The notes beneath the pieces were generated by a model. That model saw only the letters and a program-made list of their open reading frames with translations. It was not told where the DNA came from and ran no database searches. From Zygnema cylindricum (lineage: Eukaryota; Streptophyta; Zygnematophyceae; Zygnematales; Zygnemataceae): DNA of 64,000 nucleotides. The stretch is from contig JBBHKE010000125.1 of assembly GCA_037447655.1 (NCBI GenBank), positions 14,492 through 78,491 of the forward strand, read 5' to 3'. Position 1 is the first letter of the stretch. Every line of letters starts with the position of its first letter. Shown here piece by piece: positions 33,667-44,911 of the stretch. A program made the translations under genes and the position numbers.

Positions 33667-34309
33667 TTAACGCTGTGGAATAGCCCTAGGCCTATCCATG
33701 GCTCCCTTATATTCATCGGGCAAAGTTCTCATCAACACCATAGCCTGCTGAATTGGTGTAAAGTCCCCACCTGCATTAGTACTCTGAAGGAACAACCTTT
33801 TCATAGCATGGCAATGATCTGACATACTACCTCCAGAATACTTAAATTCGAAAATCTGACTGGCTATGTTAGTCTGGACAGTAACATCTAGCTGAACATA
33901 CACAGCACGCACACTAAACCAAACTTCACAAGCTTACTTCATCTCAAGATACGACATTACCAAGTCTTTTGTCATTGACTGCTTGAAGACGGTGAGGCAG
34001 TGGAGATTTTTCTTTCTCTAATCCGGCGCGGTCACATCCGCTGTTCCTTCCACAATGGGTGACAAATCCCTCTCAAAATATGAGGCTCAACATATCTTCC
34101 CAGTATAAGTAGTCAGTTCCGTCAAAAATAGGCAATTTGGGCGGTGGGCCCATAACCTGTTGTAGGTCATGGGCATTTAGACTCAGCTGTGATCCACTCC
34201 CACTAGGAGTCACACTTGCACCAGCTGGGATATTCGTCCTTAGAGGAGCAGATGGAGCCCTAGGGCTAATAGGAGGACTTGCCGCAGGAGCTGAGCCATC
34301 AGTACACAT
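33667..34309 (-). pseudogene. Copia-2 Gag
   Basis: The frame at 34073-34309 reads a Pro/Ala/Ser leader followed by KLPIFDGTDYLYWEDML, the usual Gag start. 33667-33912 has the UBN2-type segment (IFEFKYSGGSMSDH, VLMRTLPDEYKG). The pieces are separated by stops. The leader overlaps the LTR. Confidence 0.82.
34143..34157 (-). other. Copia-2 primer-binding site (half initiator tRNA-Met)
   Basis: Immediately inside the 5' LTR, GGTTATGGGCCCACC in element sense is complementary for 15 nt to the anticodon arm of plant initiator tRNA-Met. It shares 14 nt with the Copia-1 site although the LTRs are unrelated. Confidence 0.78.
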
Positions 34310-34846
34310 GACAGCAGAAGCAAACCCAAAGAGAAATGCCTAGTAGACTAGACCTATAGTGTAAGATATGTAACTCCAAATGAAAGAGGTCTTTCAACCC
34401 TACAAACATGTACTACAAGCAAATCAATGACAATAGAGCACAAAACACCTTAAACTGCACTTAGTGCTCTCATTTCCTTAACTCTTGTGTAGAATGTACA
34501 TTCTGTATCAAACTGATCATTCCTAATTGAATTAAATACTCTAACGATCTTCAAAATACCTAAAACGTATGTACAAGGTTCACTAGACAATCTACTAACA
34601 AAAATCTAAGTGTTTGGACCAGAATTTTCCACAAACAATATCTATACCCTAAAAATCCGGGTGATTCTTATCACGTCTACATTCATTGGCGGCCCTACAC
34701 ACTAATTTTCTTAAAGATAACTATTTGTGTAGATACTACAAAAAAATCCACACTAAATTTGGTCAATATTGAACAGTTGGTATTCCAAAAATATTCTAAG
34801 TCCTAGACTCAAATTTCTAAGACTTACTAAAGCTTACTTTTCAATA
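34158..34846 (-). repeat. Copia-2 5' LTR
   Basis: Starts TATTGAAAAG and ends CCTACAACA in element sense, bounded by the TATTG duplication (34847-34851) and the primer-binding site. Confidence 0.85.
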
Positions 34847-34851
34847 TATTG

Positions 34852-35860
34852 TCCGCAAATGTTGGTTAAAGGCAAGAAGGGAAAGTAGTAGCAGAAGCGC
34901 GAAGGGCCCAATAATACGCAAGGTCAAACAAAGGTCTCCCAGATGGTCGCCTTGACGAGTGCCAATTGTAGATAAAAGTAAAAAATATCACCTTCAACGG
35001 AAAAGGAGAGATTGTTGCTTAAAGAATATAAAGCTCTCACAAAGGTAAATATCTGGAGAATTGGGGAAGGGGCACGCATAAGTTCTAAAAAATGGCGTGT
35101 CGATCCACTTTATCGAAGGCGTTGTTAACATAGAATTGAAGGACTAACCAATCCAAATGTACATCCAACAAAGAAGCTTGAATCATGTGGAAAACGACCT
35201 CACAACCTCACAACCTTATCAGTTGCCAATCCAAACTGATGAGGAGAAAAATAAGCATGGAATGCGCGTCTGAGTTGGATACAAATGGAACGGGCCATCA
35301 ATCGGTATGATACCTCACGCACTACAACAGGGCGTATCCCTCCACTGGGTTTGTGACAACCACAAGGCGAGAAGATGTGGGAAGATCACAAATCAGAAGG
35401 GGTACAGTGCCACGAGCAATAAAGGAACACAACACTCTCAGAAGAAAAGAAAAAAAACCCCGAGCACCCATTTATTGGTGCAAAACATCACAAAATAACT
35501 CGTAGACACACTCGAAAGAAGAGATTAAAACCACGGGCACCCATTGCAAGAGGGTAAAACCTCGTGAAATAACTCGTAGACAGGGCTTGATGGACCTTTA
35601 TAAGACGAGGGTAAGTGGTAAGGGCTTTAATAAAAGCATCTCGATCCGGAATGAAAAACTCCAACGGCTCAACAGTGTGGATAGAGGGGGATATAGGGGT
35701 AGGTGCCGGTGGATGAAGAGCTCGGACAACCTAACACCACCCAAATGAGCAACTCGTCGATAAAAGGATGCGACTTTCGAAGGACTAGATTTACCACACA
35801 ATGTTAAGGAAGGACTAGCAACACAATCCTCATGCTCGACATGAAAGGCCCTCAACCAAC
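34852..35860 (-). pseudogene. LINE reverse transcriptase, N-terminal half
   Basis: Minus-strand remnants of a non-LTR reverse transcriptase. Motif A region reads LQFYVNNAFDKVDRHA, with the catalytic Asp apparently replaced by Tyr. Next comes GTRQGDHLG, with a frameshift to PLFDLAYYWALR and then FPSC, stopping at FADN where the Copia-2 LTR begins. Beyond 35200 the match is weak. 35860-36640 holds only fragmentary frames on the minus strand that could be more of the same element. Confidence 0.72.
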
Positions 35861-36639
35861 AATTGTCTCATAGGCCCAAGTACCTATCCTACAACCTGGT
35901 AGGACTATGACCCAAAGAGAAATCATGAGACAGATGTGCAAAGGAGCAATGTGTGCTGGACCAAAACATTTATGGGAGAAAGGGAGGTGGAGGGCGTCTT
36001 GTACTTATAATTGCACAACCATAGGGGATATTCGCGTGTAAAAGCATGGGCGAGGGGATCCCAAATCATAAGCCCCTATGACATATAGATCACGTACAAA
36101 AGGCGTCCTCAACCGTCGGGTTGGATGGAAATGTTTTGGAAGAGAAAGGAGGAAGGGTTCTAGACGAGGGACTACCCAGGGCCATGAATCGTCAACAACT
36201 CCTTGTATACTAAGTGTATCCGGCACCGACTGTGAAATAGTCATGACACCCAAGACATTCTTAATATGAAGAGGTTTGCTTTCGAGGTTTGGATGGAAGA
36301 ATGGAGAAGGGAGAAGGGGCAAAGAGTGTTGCATGACATGGTCAATGAATGAAATTGATAAGTTAGGAATAAGTTGAGTCACAATAATACTCTAGCCATA
36401 CAACCACCCTGATACAGTTCCACCCTCGAATAGAATGAAAGTTGGAAAACCAGTATGGGTGAAAAGAGGGATATCTAAAGTTGACCCAATGATGTATTTG
36501 GATAGTTGAATATAGTGTTTTAAGGTATGCCAAGCAAGCTTTGGAATTTTCTGAAGGAAAGGAGACATAGTCTATATCGCCAATAATATGAAATGTTATA
36601 TTCACATAAAAATTGCGATGAGTTAGGAAACATTGATTC

Positions 36640-38140
36640 ATTTAAACGTCCACCATTGAAAGGGAGAGGCATTATCACCAAGAAGTTTATCTTTACAAAT
36701 TGTCAAGGTCAACAATCACATGACTTCAAAGTTTTAAAATACAAAAAAAAAAAAAAAGTTAAATACAAATATCGAGCCATCATTCTTGTCACGATTATTG
36801 TTAGTCTGTCAGGAACTGAAATCAACCGAAAAACTGAATGTACAAACTGTAAAAGAAAAGAGAAAACAAACAAGAAGAATAAACAAAAAACAACCAAGAA
36901 AAGGACTCCAATTTTAAAAGGTAAGAAAAAACAAACAAAACAAGAAACAAAAAAAAACCAAAAAAAGGATAACGGAAGAAAACCTCCAATTTTAAAAGGA
37001 AGGATTAACGGAAGAAAACCTCCAATTTTAAAAGGAAGGATTAACGGAAGAAAACCTCCAATGTTAAAACGTAAGTACCACATAGAATTCCTGAAACAAC
37101 ACGTGTCAGAAATAAACTGAATACCAAATAAAGAGCTTCCACAGTCGAAAAGTAAATGGAAATAAAAAAAAAGGGAGAAAAAGCATCTGTTTTTTTTTTT
37201 TTTTTGTCATAGCAATCCTTCCTCTCACACAAATACTTATGAGGAAAAAAACACACTACCTTCCCTTAAAAAAAGAAGAAAAAAAAACAAAACAAAACAG
37301 AAAAAACCTTGAAACTAAAAACCTTGAAACTAAAAACTTTGAAAAAACCTCTACTAAAAATTGAAAATCTGAAAATTATCATCGTCATCGTCATTATCAT
37401 CCACTTGTACTTAAGAAACAATATTTTATTGTTTCTACAAACTGGTGGTTTTATGAAATATATTTATAACTTGAATCCATAAAAACGTTTAAACTGCCTC
37501 TGGTTCCAAAGTGGGAACCTCCCTGCATAAAAAAAAGAAGAAGAAAAAAACCAGAAAAAAAAACGTTCAAAACAAATCACATACAAAAAAACAAAAAGTC
37601 AAACCAAAATAAAATCTGAACAAAGAAAGATTTAAAAAGAAAACAAAGGAAGAAACAACTGCAAAACAAAAAAATAGTAAAATTGAAAAAAAAAATGGAG
37701 AAAACAAAAAGAAGCAATAAAATTTCCATTCAGAGGTGAAAAAAAAAAGAGGAAATTAAGTCATCGCACGATGAACCTCACATCGTGAAAATATAAAAAA
37801 AAAGGGGGAAAAAAAGAAAAAACAAATAGAAAAAGAGAAAAAACACAAAATGAGAAGAGCAAAAAACAAACATGAAGAAAGAGGTGAAAAACAAACAAAA
37901 AAGAAAGGAGAGAAGAGAAACAGAAAAAGAAAGAGAAAACAAACAAAAAAAACATTAAACATCTGTCACTCGCTAAAATTAGAATGACGTATTTTACACC
38001 CATCCTCTCTTCCCCTCCCTATCCCGCTCCCCAGCTGCTCGCTCCCTTTCCCTCCCTCCCTCTCCCTCCCTCTCCCTCCCTCCCTCTCTCCCTCCCTCTC
38101 CCTCCCTCCCTCTCTCCCTCCCTCTCTCCCTCCCTCCCTC
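36640..38140. repeat. A-rich region with 36-bp tandem repeat and CCCT tract
   Basis: No gene supported. Three 36 bp units beginning AACGGAAGAAAACCTCC run 36971-37078. 37250-37980 is A-rich with scattered AAC/AAG runs. 38040-38140 is a CCCTCCCT microsatellite directly downstream of the pyruvate-carrier gene. Confidence 0.7.
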
Positions 38141-38145
38141 TCCAC

Positions 38146-40659
38146 TCACTCCTGCCTGGCCCATCTCGACAGCTGGTATAGCTGCACCGCCTCATTGGCC
38201 GAGTGACAGGAGAGGAGGAGATAGTTCCTCGGGGCCACTCGCCACGCAAACCGCATAAACATCGCCGAATACACACACATCGCTGCGAAAAAAGAGAGGG
38301 AAAACAAGACAAACAGGACAAAGGAGACAAACGAAAGGACAAAAGGAAACAAAAGGAAACGAAAGAGGGTAACATCGGTTAACTACAGGTGAAAACGAGG
38401 GAAAAAGTGGGTAGGAAATGGGTAAGAATCAGGTGATCTTAAGGTGGAAATCAGGTGAAAATCAATCGGAAATAGGGCGAAAAACAAGACAAACAAAACA
38501 AACAAGACAAAAGGAAAAACAAGAAGACAAAAGGAAACAAAAGGAAACGACCGAGGTTAAAATCGGTCGACTTCAGGTGAAAACAAGGGTAAAAGTGGGG
38601 AGGAAATGGGTAAGGATGGGGTGATAGAAAGGTGGGAATCGGGTGAAAATCGGGCGGAAAACAAGACAGACAAGACAAACGAAACAAAAGGAAACAACAG
38701 AGGTTCAAATCAGTTGACTCCCGGTGAAAACGAGGTAAAAAGCGGGCAAGAAATGGGTAAGGATCGGATGATTGTAAGGTGGAATCGGGTAGATGGGAGG
38801 AGATGAGAGGTCAAGGGAAGAGATGGGAGGAGATGGGAGAAGAGGGAAAGAGATGAGATGAGATAGGGAGAGAAGGGAAGAAAAGGAAGAAGTTGGCAGG
38901 AGATGAGAGGTGAAGGGGGGAGAATGGGGACGGAAGGAAAAGGTAGTAGATGGGAGGAAAATGGAGGAGATTGGGGAGATGGGAGGAGATGGGGGGAGAG
39001 GGAAGGAGGTAAGGGAGGAGATGGAAGGAGATGGGAGAGGAGGGGAGGAGATGAGATGAGATGGGAGGAGAAGGGAGGAGAAGATGGGAGGAGAAGGGAA
39101 GAAGGGGGAAGATGGGAGGAGAAGGGAAGGAGATGAGATGAGATGGAAGGAGATGGGAGAGGAGGGGAGGAGATGAGATGAGACGGGAAGAGATGGGAGG
39201 AAATGGGAGGAGAAGGGAGAAGAAGGGAAGTGAACGGAGAAGATGGGAGGAGATGAGAGGTGAAGGGGGGAGATAGGAGGAGATGGAAGGAAAAAGCAGG
39301 AGATGGGAGGAAAATAGAGAAGAAGGGAGGAGATGGGAGGAGATGGAAGGAGATGCGAGGAGATGGGAGGTGAAGGGAGATGGGGAGTTGAGGGAGAAAA
39401 TGGGAGGAGATGAGAAGTGCAGGGAGGAGATCGAAGGAAAAGGGAGGAGATGGGAAAGAAAAGGGAGGAGATGGAAGTAGATGGGAGGAGATGGGAGGAA
39501 AAGGGAGGAGATGGGAGGAAAAGGGAGAAAATGGGAGGAGATGGGAAATGATGGAAGGAGATGGGAAATGATGGAAGGAGATGGGAGGAGATGAGAGGAG
39601 ATTGGATGAGATGGGAAGAGATGGGAGGAGATGGGAGGAAATGGGAGGAGAAGGGAGGAGATGGGAGGAGAAGGGAAGTGAGGGAAAAAGACGGGAGGAG
39701 ATGAAAGGAGATGAGAGGAGTTGGGACAAGAAGAGAGGAGATGGCAAGTGACGGGAGAAGAAGGGAGGAGATGAGAGGTGAAGGGAGGAGATGGGAGGAG
39801 ATGGGAGTAAAATTGAGGGGAAGGGAGAAGATGGGGGGAGATGGGCGGAGAAGGGAGGAGATGGGAAGGGAAGGGAGAAGATGGGAGTAGATGAGAGGTG
39901 AAGGGAGGAGATAGGAGGAAATTGGAGGAGAAGGGAGGAGATAAGAGGAGATGAGAGGAGATGGAGGGAGATGGAGGGAGATGGAAGGAAATGGGTCACG
40001 GGTCCAAACTGAGATGGGAGGAGATAGGAGTCAAGATATCAGGGAATACCAGGGACGAAGTTGCAGGATGGACGGGGAGAGAGAAGGAATGTGACAAACT
40101 AGGCTTAGAAAAAGCACAAAAGAGGAAAAAAAAAGAAGCGAGACATGACATCAATGAAAAATGGAGTACTGCGAGTTAAAGGGAGGCAAGAGAAGATGCA
40201 GTATAATTTTCAACAGAGTTAAAAGAAAAAACAAAAAATCAAGTAAAAGAAAGTAAACCAGAAAGTCAAGAATAGTCAAACGTAGAAATAGAAAATAAGT
40301 TGGGTAAGTCACCACAGGCCATAAATTCAAGATAAGTCAAATTAAGTCAAGATAAGTCGATGAATCGAGATAAGACAAGGTGAGTCACGGCGAGTCGAGA
40401 CGAGTCAACAAAAGTCAAAATGAGTACTTTGGAGTGTTCAAGCCAAGCCCAGTAGAAGTCAATTTATAGAGGAAAGACACAAAAAAACGTCCTAAGGGAA
40501 GAAAAGGGAGAGGGAAAGAGAGGGGGTGACAGAGAGAGATAGGGAGAAGAAGTTGAGGAGGAAGAGGAAGAAGAGTAAGAGGGAGAGGGAGAGGAGAGAC
40601 TCACTTCCAGTCATGTTGGGAGAAATCATATCGGCCGGTTTTTGCATATCCACCAAACC
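38146..40659 (-). CDS. MPC1: Mitochondrial pyruvate carrier subunit 1 (5' incomplete)
   Basis: Imports pyruvate across the inner mitochondrial membrane as part of the MPC heterodimer. Two minus-strand exons are clear. 40605-40659 reads GLVDMQKPADMISPNMTG and ends at a GTGAGT donor. 38146-38282 follows a TTTTTTCGCAG acceptor and reads MCVYSAMFMRFAWRVAPRNY, then LLLSCHSANEAVQLYQLSRW, ARQE and a stop. The split codon (A|CG, Thr) joins them in phase, giving the strongly conserved MPC1 block. The usual N-terminal part (FWNSP-GPKTTHFWGP) should lie to the right of 40659, but I did not find it before the HIBADH start at 43347. The terminal GAG-TGA could instead be a GTGAGT donor to a further exon. 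The 2.3 kb intron is filled by minisatellites. Expression and completeness are unproven. Confidence 0.85.
38355..38810. repeat. Intronic minisatellite, about 160 bp units
   Basis: Roughly three units containing GGTGAAAACGAGG, AGGTGGGAATCGGGTGAAAATC and AACAAGACAAACAAAAC blocks, within the intron of the pyruvate-carrier gene, starting close to its acceptor. Confidence 0.8.
38811..40015. repeat. 1.2 kb GGGAGGAGAT array
   Basis: Over a hundred degenerate 8-11 bp units (GGGAGGAGAT, GGGAGGAGAA) on the plus strand, pyrimidine-rich in the sense of the host gene. The 429-codon minus frame across it is compositional. Closely spaced G-runs could favour G-quadruplex or triplex structures. Confidence 0.92.
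40240..40600. repeat. AAGTCAAGAT-type repeats and GA tract in MPC1 intron
   Basis: 40255-40440 has degenerate AAGTCAAGATAAGTC/GAGTCGAGAC repeats. 40500-40598 is GA-rich and runs up to the donor of exon 40605-40659. Confidence 0.7.
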
Positions 40660-41017
40660 CTGCCCAAATTAAGCCCCATTTTTTATCCCGTTTTTATTAA
40701 AAAACATAATTAGACTAAATGTAAGCAAAACAAAACAATTTCGATCTAAATTAAACTTCAAAATACAAAAAAATCTTAAAAAATAATGCAATTTCCACAT
40801 TGCTGAAAAAAATGTTCCAGAATTCAATTTATGTGGAATGAACCTTTTAGAGACAAAAATAACCAATAAACAACAATAAAGCTTTTACATAATGCTTTTT
40901 TTTTGTAAAGAGAACGCATTGAAAATGAGCATAGGTGAAATGAAAGAAAAGAGACAAAAAGACAAGAACTGTAGTTAATTAACAACAAGTGGCTGGTTGA
41001 GGGAGGAGTTTAGGGTT

Positions 41018-41072
41018 GGGGAGTAGGGAGAGGGAGAGGGAGAGGGGAGAGGAAGAGGGAGAGGGAGAGAGA
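41018..41072. repeat. GAGAGG microsatellite
   Basis: GGGAGAGGGAGAGG units on the plus strand in the interval between the known MPC1 exon and the HIBADH gene. 40660-41330 otherwise shows no feature. Confidence 0.8.
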
Positions 41073-41334
41073 GAGATGTAATAAAACAACTGGATTGTTT
41101 GGATGTGCAAATGAGCAGTTTCAGCCACTAAATTTGAACACGAAGAGCAGCTATTTTTATTATTAGTTATTTTTGTTATTTATTAAATTCATAAGTCATT
41201 TTTCTTTTGCCTTTCAATGTTTACAACCACAAACTTGAGTTAGGTGTACTCCTGATTCCCAAAAAATCCTTAAACAATTCCACAATGAGTAAGTACGAAA
41301 AAAAAGTACAAAATAAAATAAATGCACAAAAAAT

Positions 41335-41552
41335 TACACCGTGAATCGCTATTAGAGTAAAGCCAAAAATAGTCAGGGATTTGCTTTAGTGTTGATTGTT
41401 ATTGAATTTGATTTTGGTTGCCTAATGACGTGGACGATTATGAACCGAAAAAAAAAAGAGTTATTACTGCTATACTATTGTGGTCAGAGGAGAAAAAAGA
41501 AAAAACTGGCGCCGGATTAAACTTATTAGGCCTAATAACGTTTCACAGTGTA
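41335..41552. mobile_element. MITE, TACACCGTGAATCGCTATTAG family
   Basis: The left terminus TACACCGTGAATCGCTATTA and the right terminus (AATAACGTTTCACAGTGTA) are inverted repeats starting and ending in TA, 218 bp apart, with no coding potential. The terminal TA suggests Tc1/mariner-type mobilisation (inference). Confidence 0.72.
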
Positions 41553-41867
41553 GTCGAATAAAGTCCAAAAGAAATAAAAGTGATTGACATAAAATCTCCA
41601 CGACTTACTGGATTGTACTTCTTTGTCTTTAGTGAAGATATATTCTGATCTGTCATTATTTGCCACTTGCGCTTCGATGCTGACGTCATCATACAAAGAA
41701 AAAAAAGACGAGAAGGAAAAAGTCATCAAAACCATTTCCAACAAGAAAGAAAATCTCTTCTTTGTCTTTAGCAGAAACATATTCTGATCTGTTTTATTTG
41801 CCACCTGTCGTTCAGTACATTTTCAATCCCGTTCAAAATGAAAAAGCATACAAAAAAGGCTCCAACA

Positions 41868-41968
41868 AGAGAGAGAGACAGAGATAGAGAGAGAGAAAAA
41901 GAGAGAGGGAGAGGGAGAGAGAGAGGGAGAGGGAGAGAGAGAGGGAGAGGGAGAGAGAGAGGGAGACG
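41868..41968. repeat. (GAGAGGGA)n microsatellite
   Basis: Regular GAGAGGGAGAGG repeats. Apparent frames on the minus strand here are compositional. Confidence 0.9.
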
Positions 41969-42742
41969 GAACACTTAGTAACGTGTGGATCTGACAACGG
42001 AAATTTGCCAGCAGCAGTTTTAAAGAAGGGAAGCAGCAAAATCTAATTTTTTCATTGATGCAAAACTTTAAGCAGATTACACGTGGCATCAAGCAGGAAA
42101 CGACAAAATAATCACCTCTCAGGAAAATGTCAAGAAGTTGCAAGAGATTCTTTATGTGCAAAATATACCTTGAGATACGTTTTTTTTCCTGGCTTTTTTT
42201 CCTATTTTTCCGTTCCTTTTTCGTTTATATTATATTTTTCTTGTTAATATCATAAGCTTATTTACTATTTATGTAGAATATGTACAAAAAAATGAGTTAA
42301 GAGTGTCCCTTAGTGAAGATTTTTCTCTGCAAGTTAAATTGAGAGAAGCTTGAGAGGGAAGACTGGAAACAGAGCTTTTAGGGTTTCCAAAAAAAATGGA
42401 ATCAATATTGTGCACGTACAAATCTGTACCTTTCCAAAAAGTATCTGTACGAAATTTCTGTACGGCAAACAATTACTGTAGTATCTGCAGTACGTACGCA
42501 AAGCGACAAATGACAGATACTTGGGAAAATGTTGCCAAGTCACTTGCGTCTTGTTGAGATAAAACGTTTAGAGATGCTAAAACGACAACGATTAAACAAA
42601 AGGCAGACCACAGTTTCTCATTGGTCGCATAAAATGCTTTCAAATATCTCTTGTTTTTGTCTTGTTATGTATTTACCGTTACGTTTGCGTACGGACACCG
42701 ACAATTTCAATGGTCGGTTGAACTCTGCACCCCTTGGAGTTT

Positions 42743-42915
42743 CTGGTACGCTTATGTATTCGGACAGATGCGTATTTCTGGTACGCTTATGTATTCGCAC
42801 AGATACGTATTTTTGGTACGATTATGTATTCGGCCAGATACGTACTGTATTCGCACAAATACGCATTTCTGGTACGCTTATGTATTCGGATAATACGTAT
42901 TTTTCGTACAGTATT
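42743..42915. repeat. 36-bp minisatellite
   Basis: Four to five units of GGTACGCTTATGTATTCG followed by GACAGATACGTATTTCT, ending 30 bp before a lone MITE terminus at 42948-42970. It is in the presumed MPC1/HIBADH intergenic region. Confidence 0.85.
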
Positions 42916-43346
42916 CGAAATAGCAACAAAATTTAGCTAAAATACTGTACACCGTGAATCGCTATTAGCCTATTAGTGTTACTGTTTTTTTTGCTACTCA
43001 AAATATATTTTCTCCGTACACACAAGTCCGATTTTCAATTTGAGACCGCCAACCGGAAGCTGGGAATCTTAAATTTCAATCGCAACCGTCGGATCCACAA
43101 TCCGACATGTACGTACGGAGAAAAGATGTTATAAGTGGCGGAAAAATTATTCGTCCGGAATATTTCGTGCATTTTTAGTTAAACATCGCACTTTATGTAA
43201 ACCGCACGAAATCTTACCGTACTTAAAATACGCACGAAAATTCCCCACACTTATGTTTCATAATTTTGACCTACTTCGGGCAAAGTGAAATATTTTTTTT
43301 CCTCTCTCTTTCTCTCTCTCTCTTTTCTTATTTCCTGAATGTTATC

Positions 43347-43620
43347 ATGTTAGGGTTTTCAAAAAGTTTTTCGGCAAAAAATGCCATTCTCCGCTTTTCC
43401 CGGGATTTGTACGGAAATTATTTTTTACGGATAACTAGCCCTAATTCCGTACATTCTCTCCAGTTAGCCAGTATCAGTACCGCTGTCTCCAACTTTTTGC
43501 AAAACAATGTATTTTCAGAAAAAAATGATGTCAATTTAAATATTTCTTCAACAAATGAAAAAAACACATTAAAGGTGATACATTCTATAAAATTAAGCTC
43601 CAAAAAAAAAAAAAAAAATA

Positions 43621-43657
<37 letters not shown>

Positions 43658-43958
43658 AAAAAAAGAAAAAAAAGAAAAAAAAAAATATAAAAAAACCATG
43701 TAAAATTGATTCTAATTATTTGATTGTTAAGGTGATTATCAAGTTAATTTTCCATGTAAATTGACATTTAATTTTACCTTTCAGCTGACATTTGAATGTT
43801 TACTGAAATTCTATACATATTCAAAAGTTATTAAAATTTTCATATAATTAAAATTAAATTTGTATTGAAAGGAAAATTATAGATTTATATGGCAAAAAAA
43901 TCGTTTGACTTATGATTATTTCATTAAAAAAAGATGTCATATTGCGGTAGATGTAATG

Positions 43959-44039
<81 letters not shown>

Positions 44040-44347
44040 AAATGATTTTATCCGTCAATGGCTATTCTATAATGCAACATATCATTTTAAAATTGAGATT
44101 AAATATTTTATAATGCACAAAACAAATAAACAAAAAAAATATATATAAAAAAAAATCCAAATTTCATTTTTTTTTTTCCAAATTTTGAAACTAAGTTAAC
44201 GGCAAATGCAGCAACGCAGCAAATGTAATCTGGATGATTCATTTATTTATTTACTTATTTACTGATTTATTTATTGATTGATATATTTATTTTATTCATT
44301 GAATGACATATTGATTCAAATATTGATTGATTGATTTATTTATTTAA

Positions 44348-44413
<66 letters not shown>

Positions 44414-44871
44414 CAGGTAGGGTTTGTAGGGTTGGGGAATATGGGGGCGCCCATGGCCTCCAATCTGCTAAAGGCAGGCTACCTGGTTTGTCAGTGACAA
44501 CGATCAGATCAGATCGATCAGATTTTTTTGCGGGCAATCGAGATCAGTCAGTTGCTGAACTGAAAAGGAGGGAGAGGAGGGAGAGGAGGGAGAGGAGTAG
44601 GGAAGGGGAAAAGGAGAGAGCTTATCCTTATTTGACTCTAATTTTAATTCCAATTTAGTCTCAATTTATGTTTAATTTTCCTGACAATTTAATTTTAAAT
44701 CAGTTTCAATTTAAGTTCGAGTTAATATCAATTTATTTTCACTTTTATTCCAATGTAATTTCAATTTAATTTCAATTCAATTTCAATCTAATTTCTATTT
44801 TATTTCAATTTAATCTCCATATATTTTCAGTTTATTTTCAATTCAATTCATTATCCTCATTAATATCATTC

Positions 44872-44911
<40 letters not shown>

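Larger units (their letters stand above)
29680..34846 (-). mobile_element. Ty1/Copia LTR retrotransposon 2, inactive
   Basis: Minus-strand Copia element with the 5' LTR at 34158-34846 and a partial 3' LTR at 29680-30036. Polypurine AAGGGGAG lies directly before the 3' LTR, which begins TATTGAAAAG. Gag, protease, integrase, reverse transcriptase and RNase H follow in Copia order, each with frameshifts or stops between them. The missing part of the 3' LTR has its counterpart at 22129-22848, so the element probably once spanned 22129-34846 with later insertions and duplication in its 3' LTR. Confidence 0.9.

Noticed and set aside
36971-37078. Possible CRISPR-like direct repeats
   Set aside because: Three contiguous 36 bp units without spacers in a eukaryotic intergenic region; a simple minisatellite.
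38710-39999. 429-codon minus-strand frame rich in Ser/Pro/Leu
   Set aside because: It is the reverse complement of the GGGAGGAGAT array; any frame through such DNA stays open. No domain and no splice context.
41700-43300. First exon of MPC1
   Set aside because: I looked for the FWNSP-GPKTTHFWGP coding pattern on the minus strand and found no match good enough to report.
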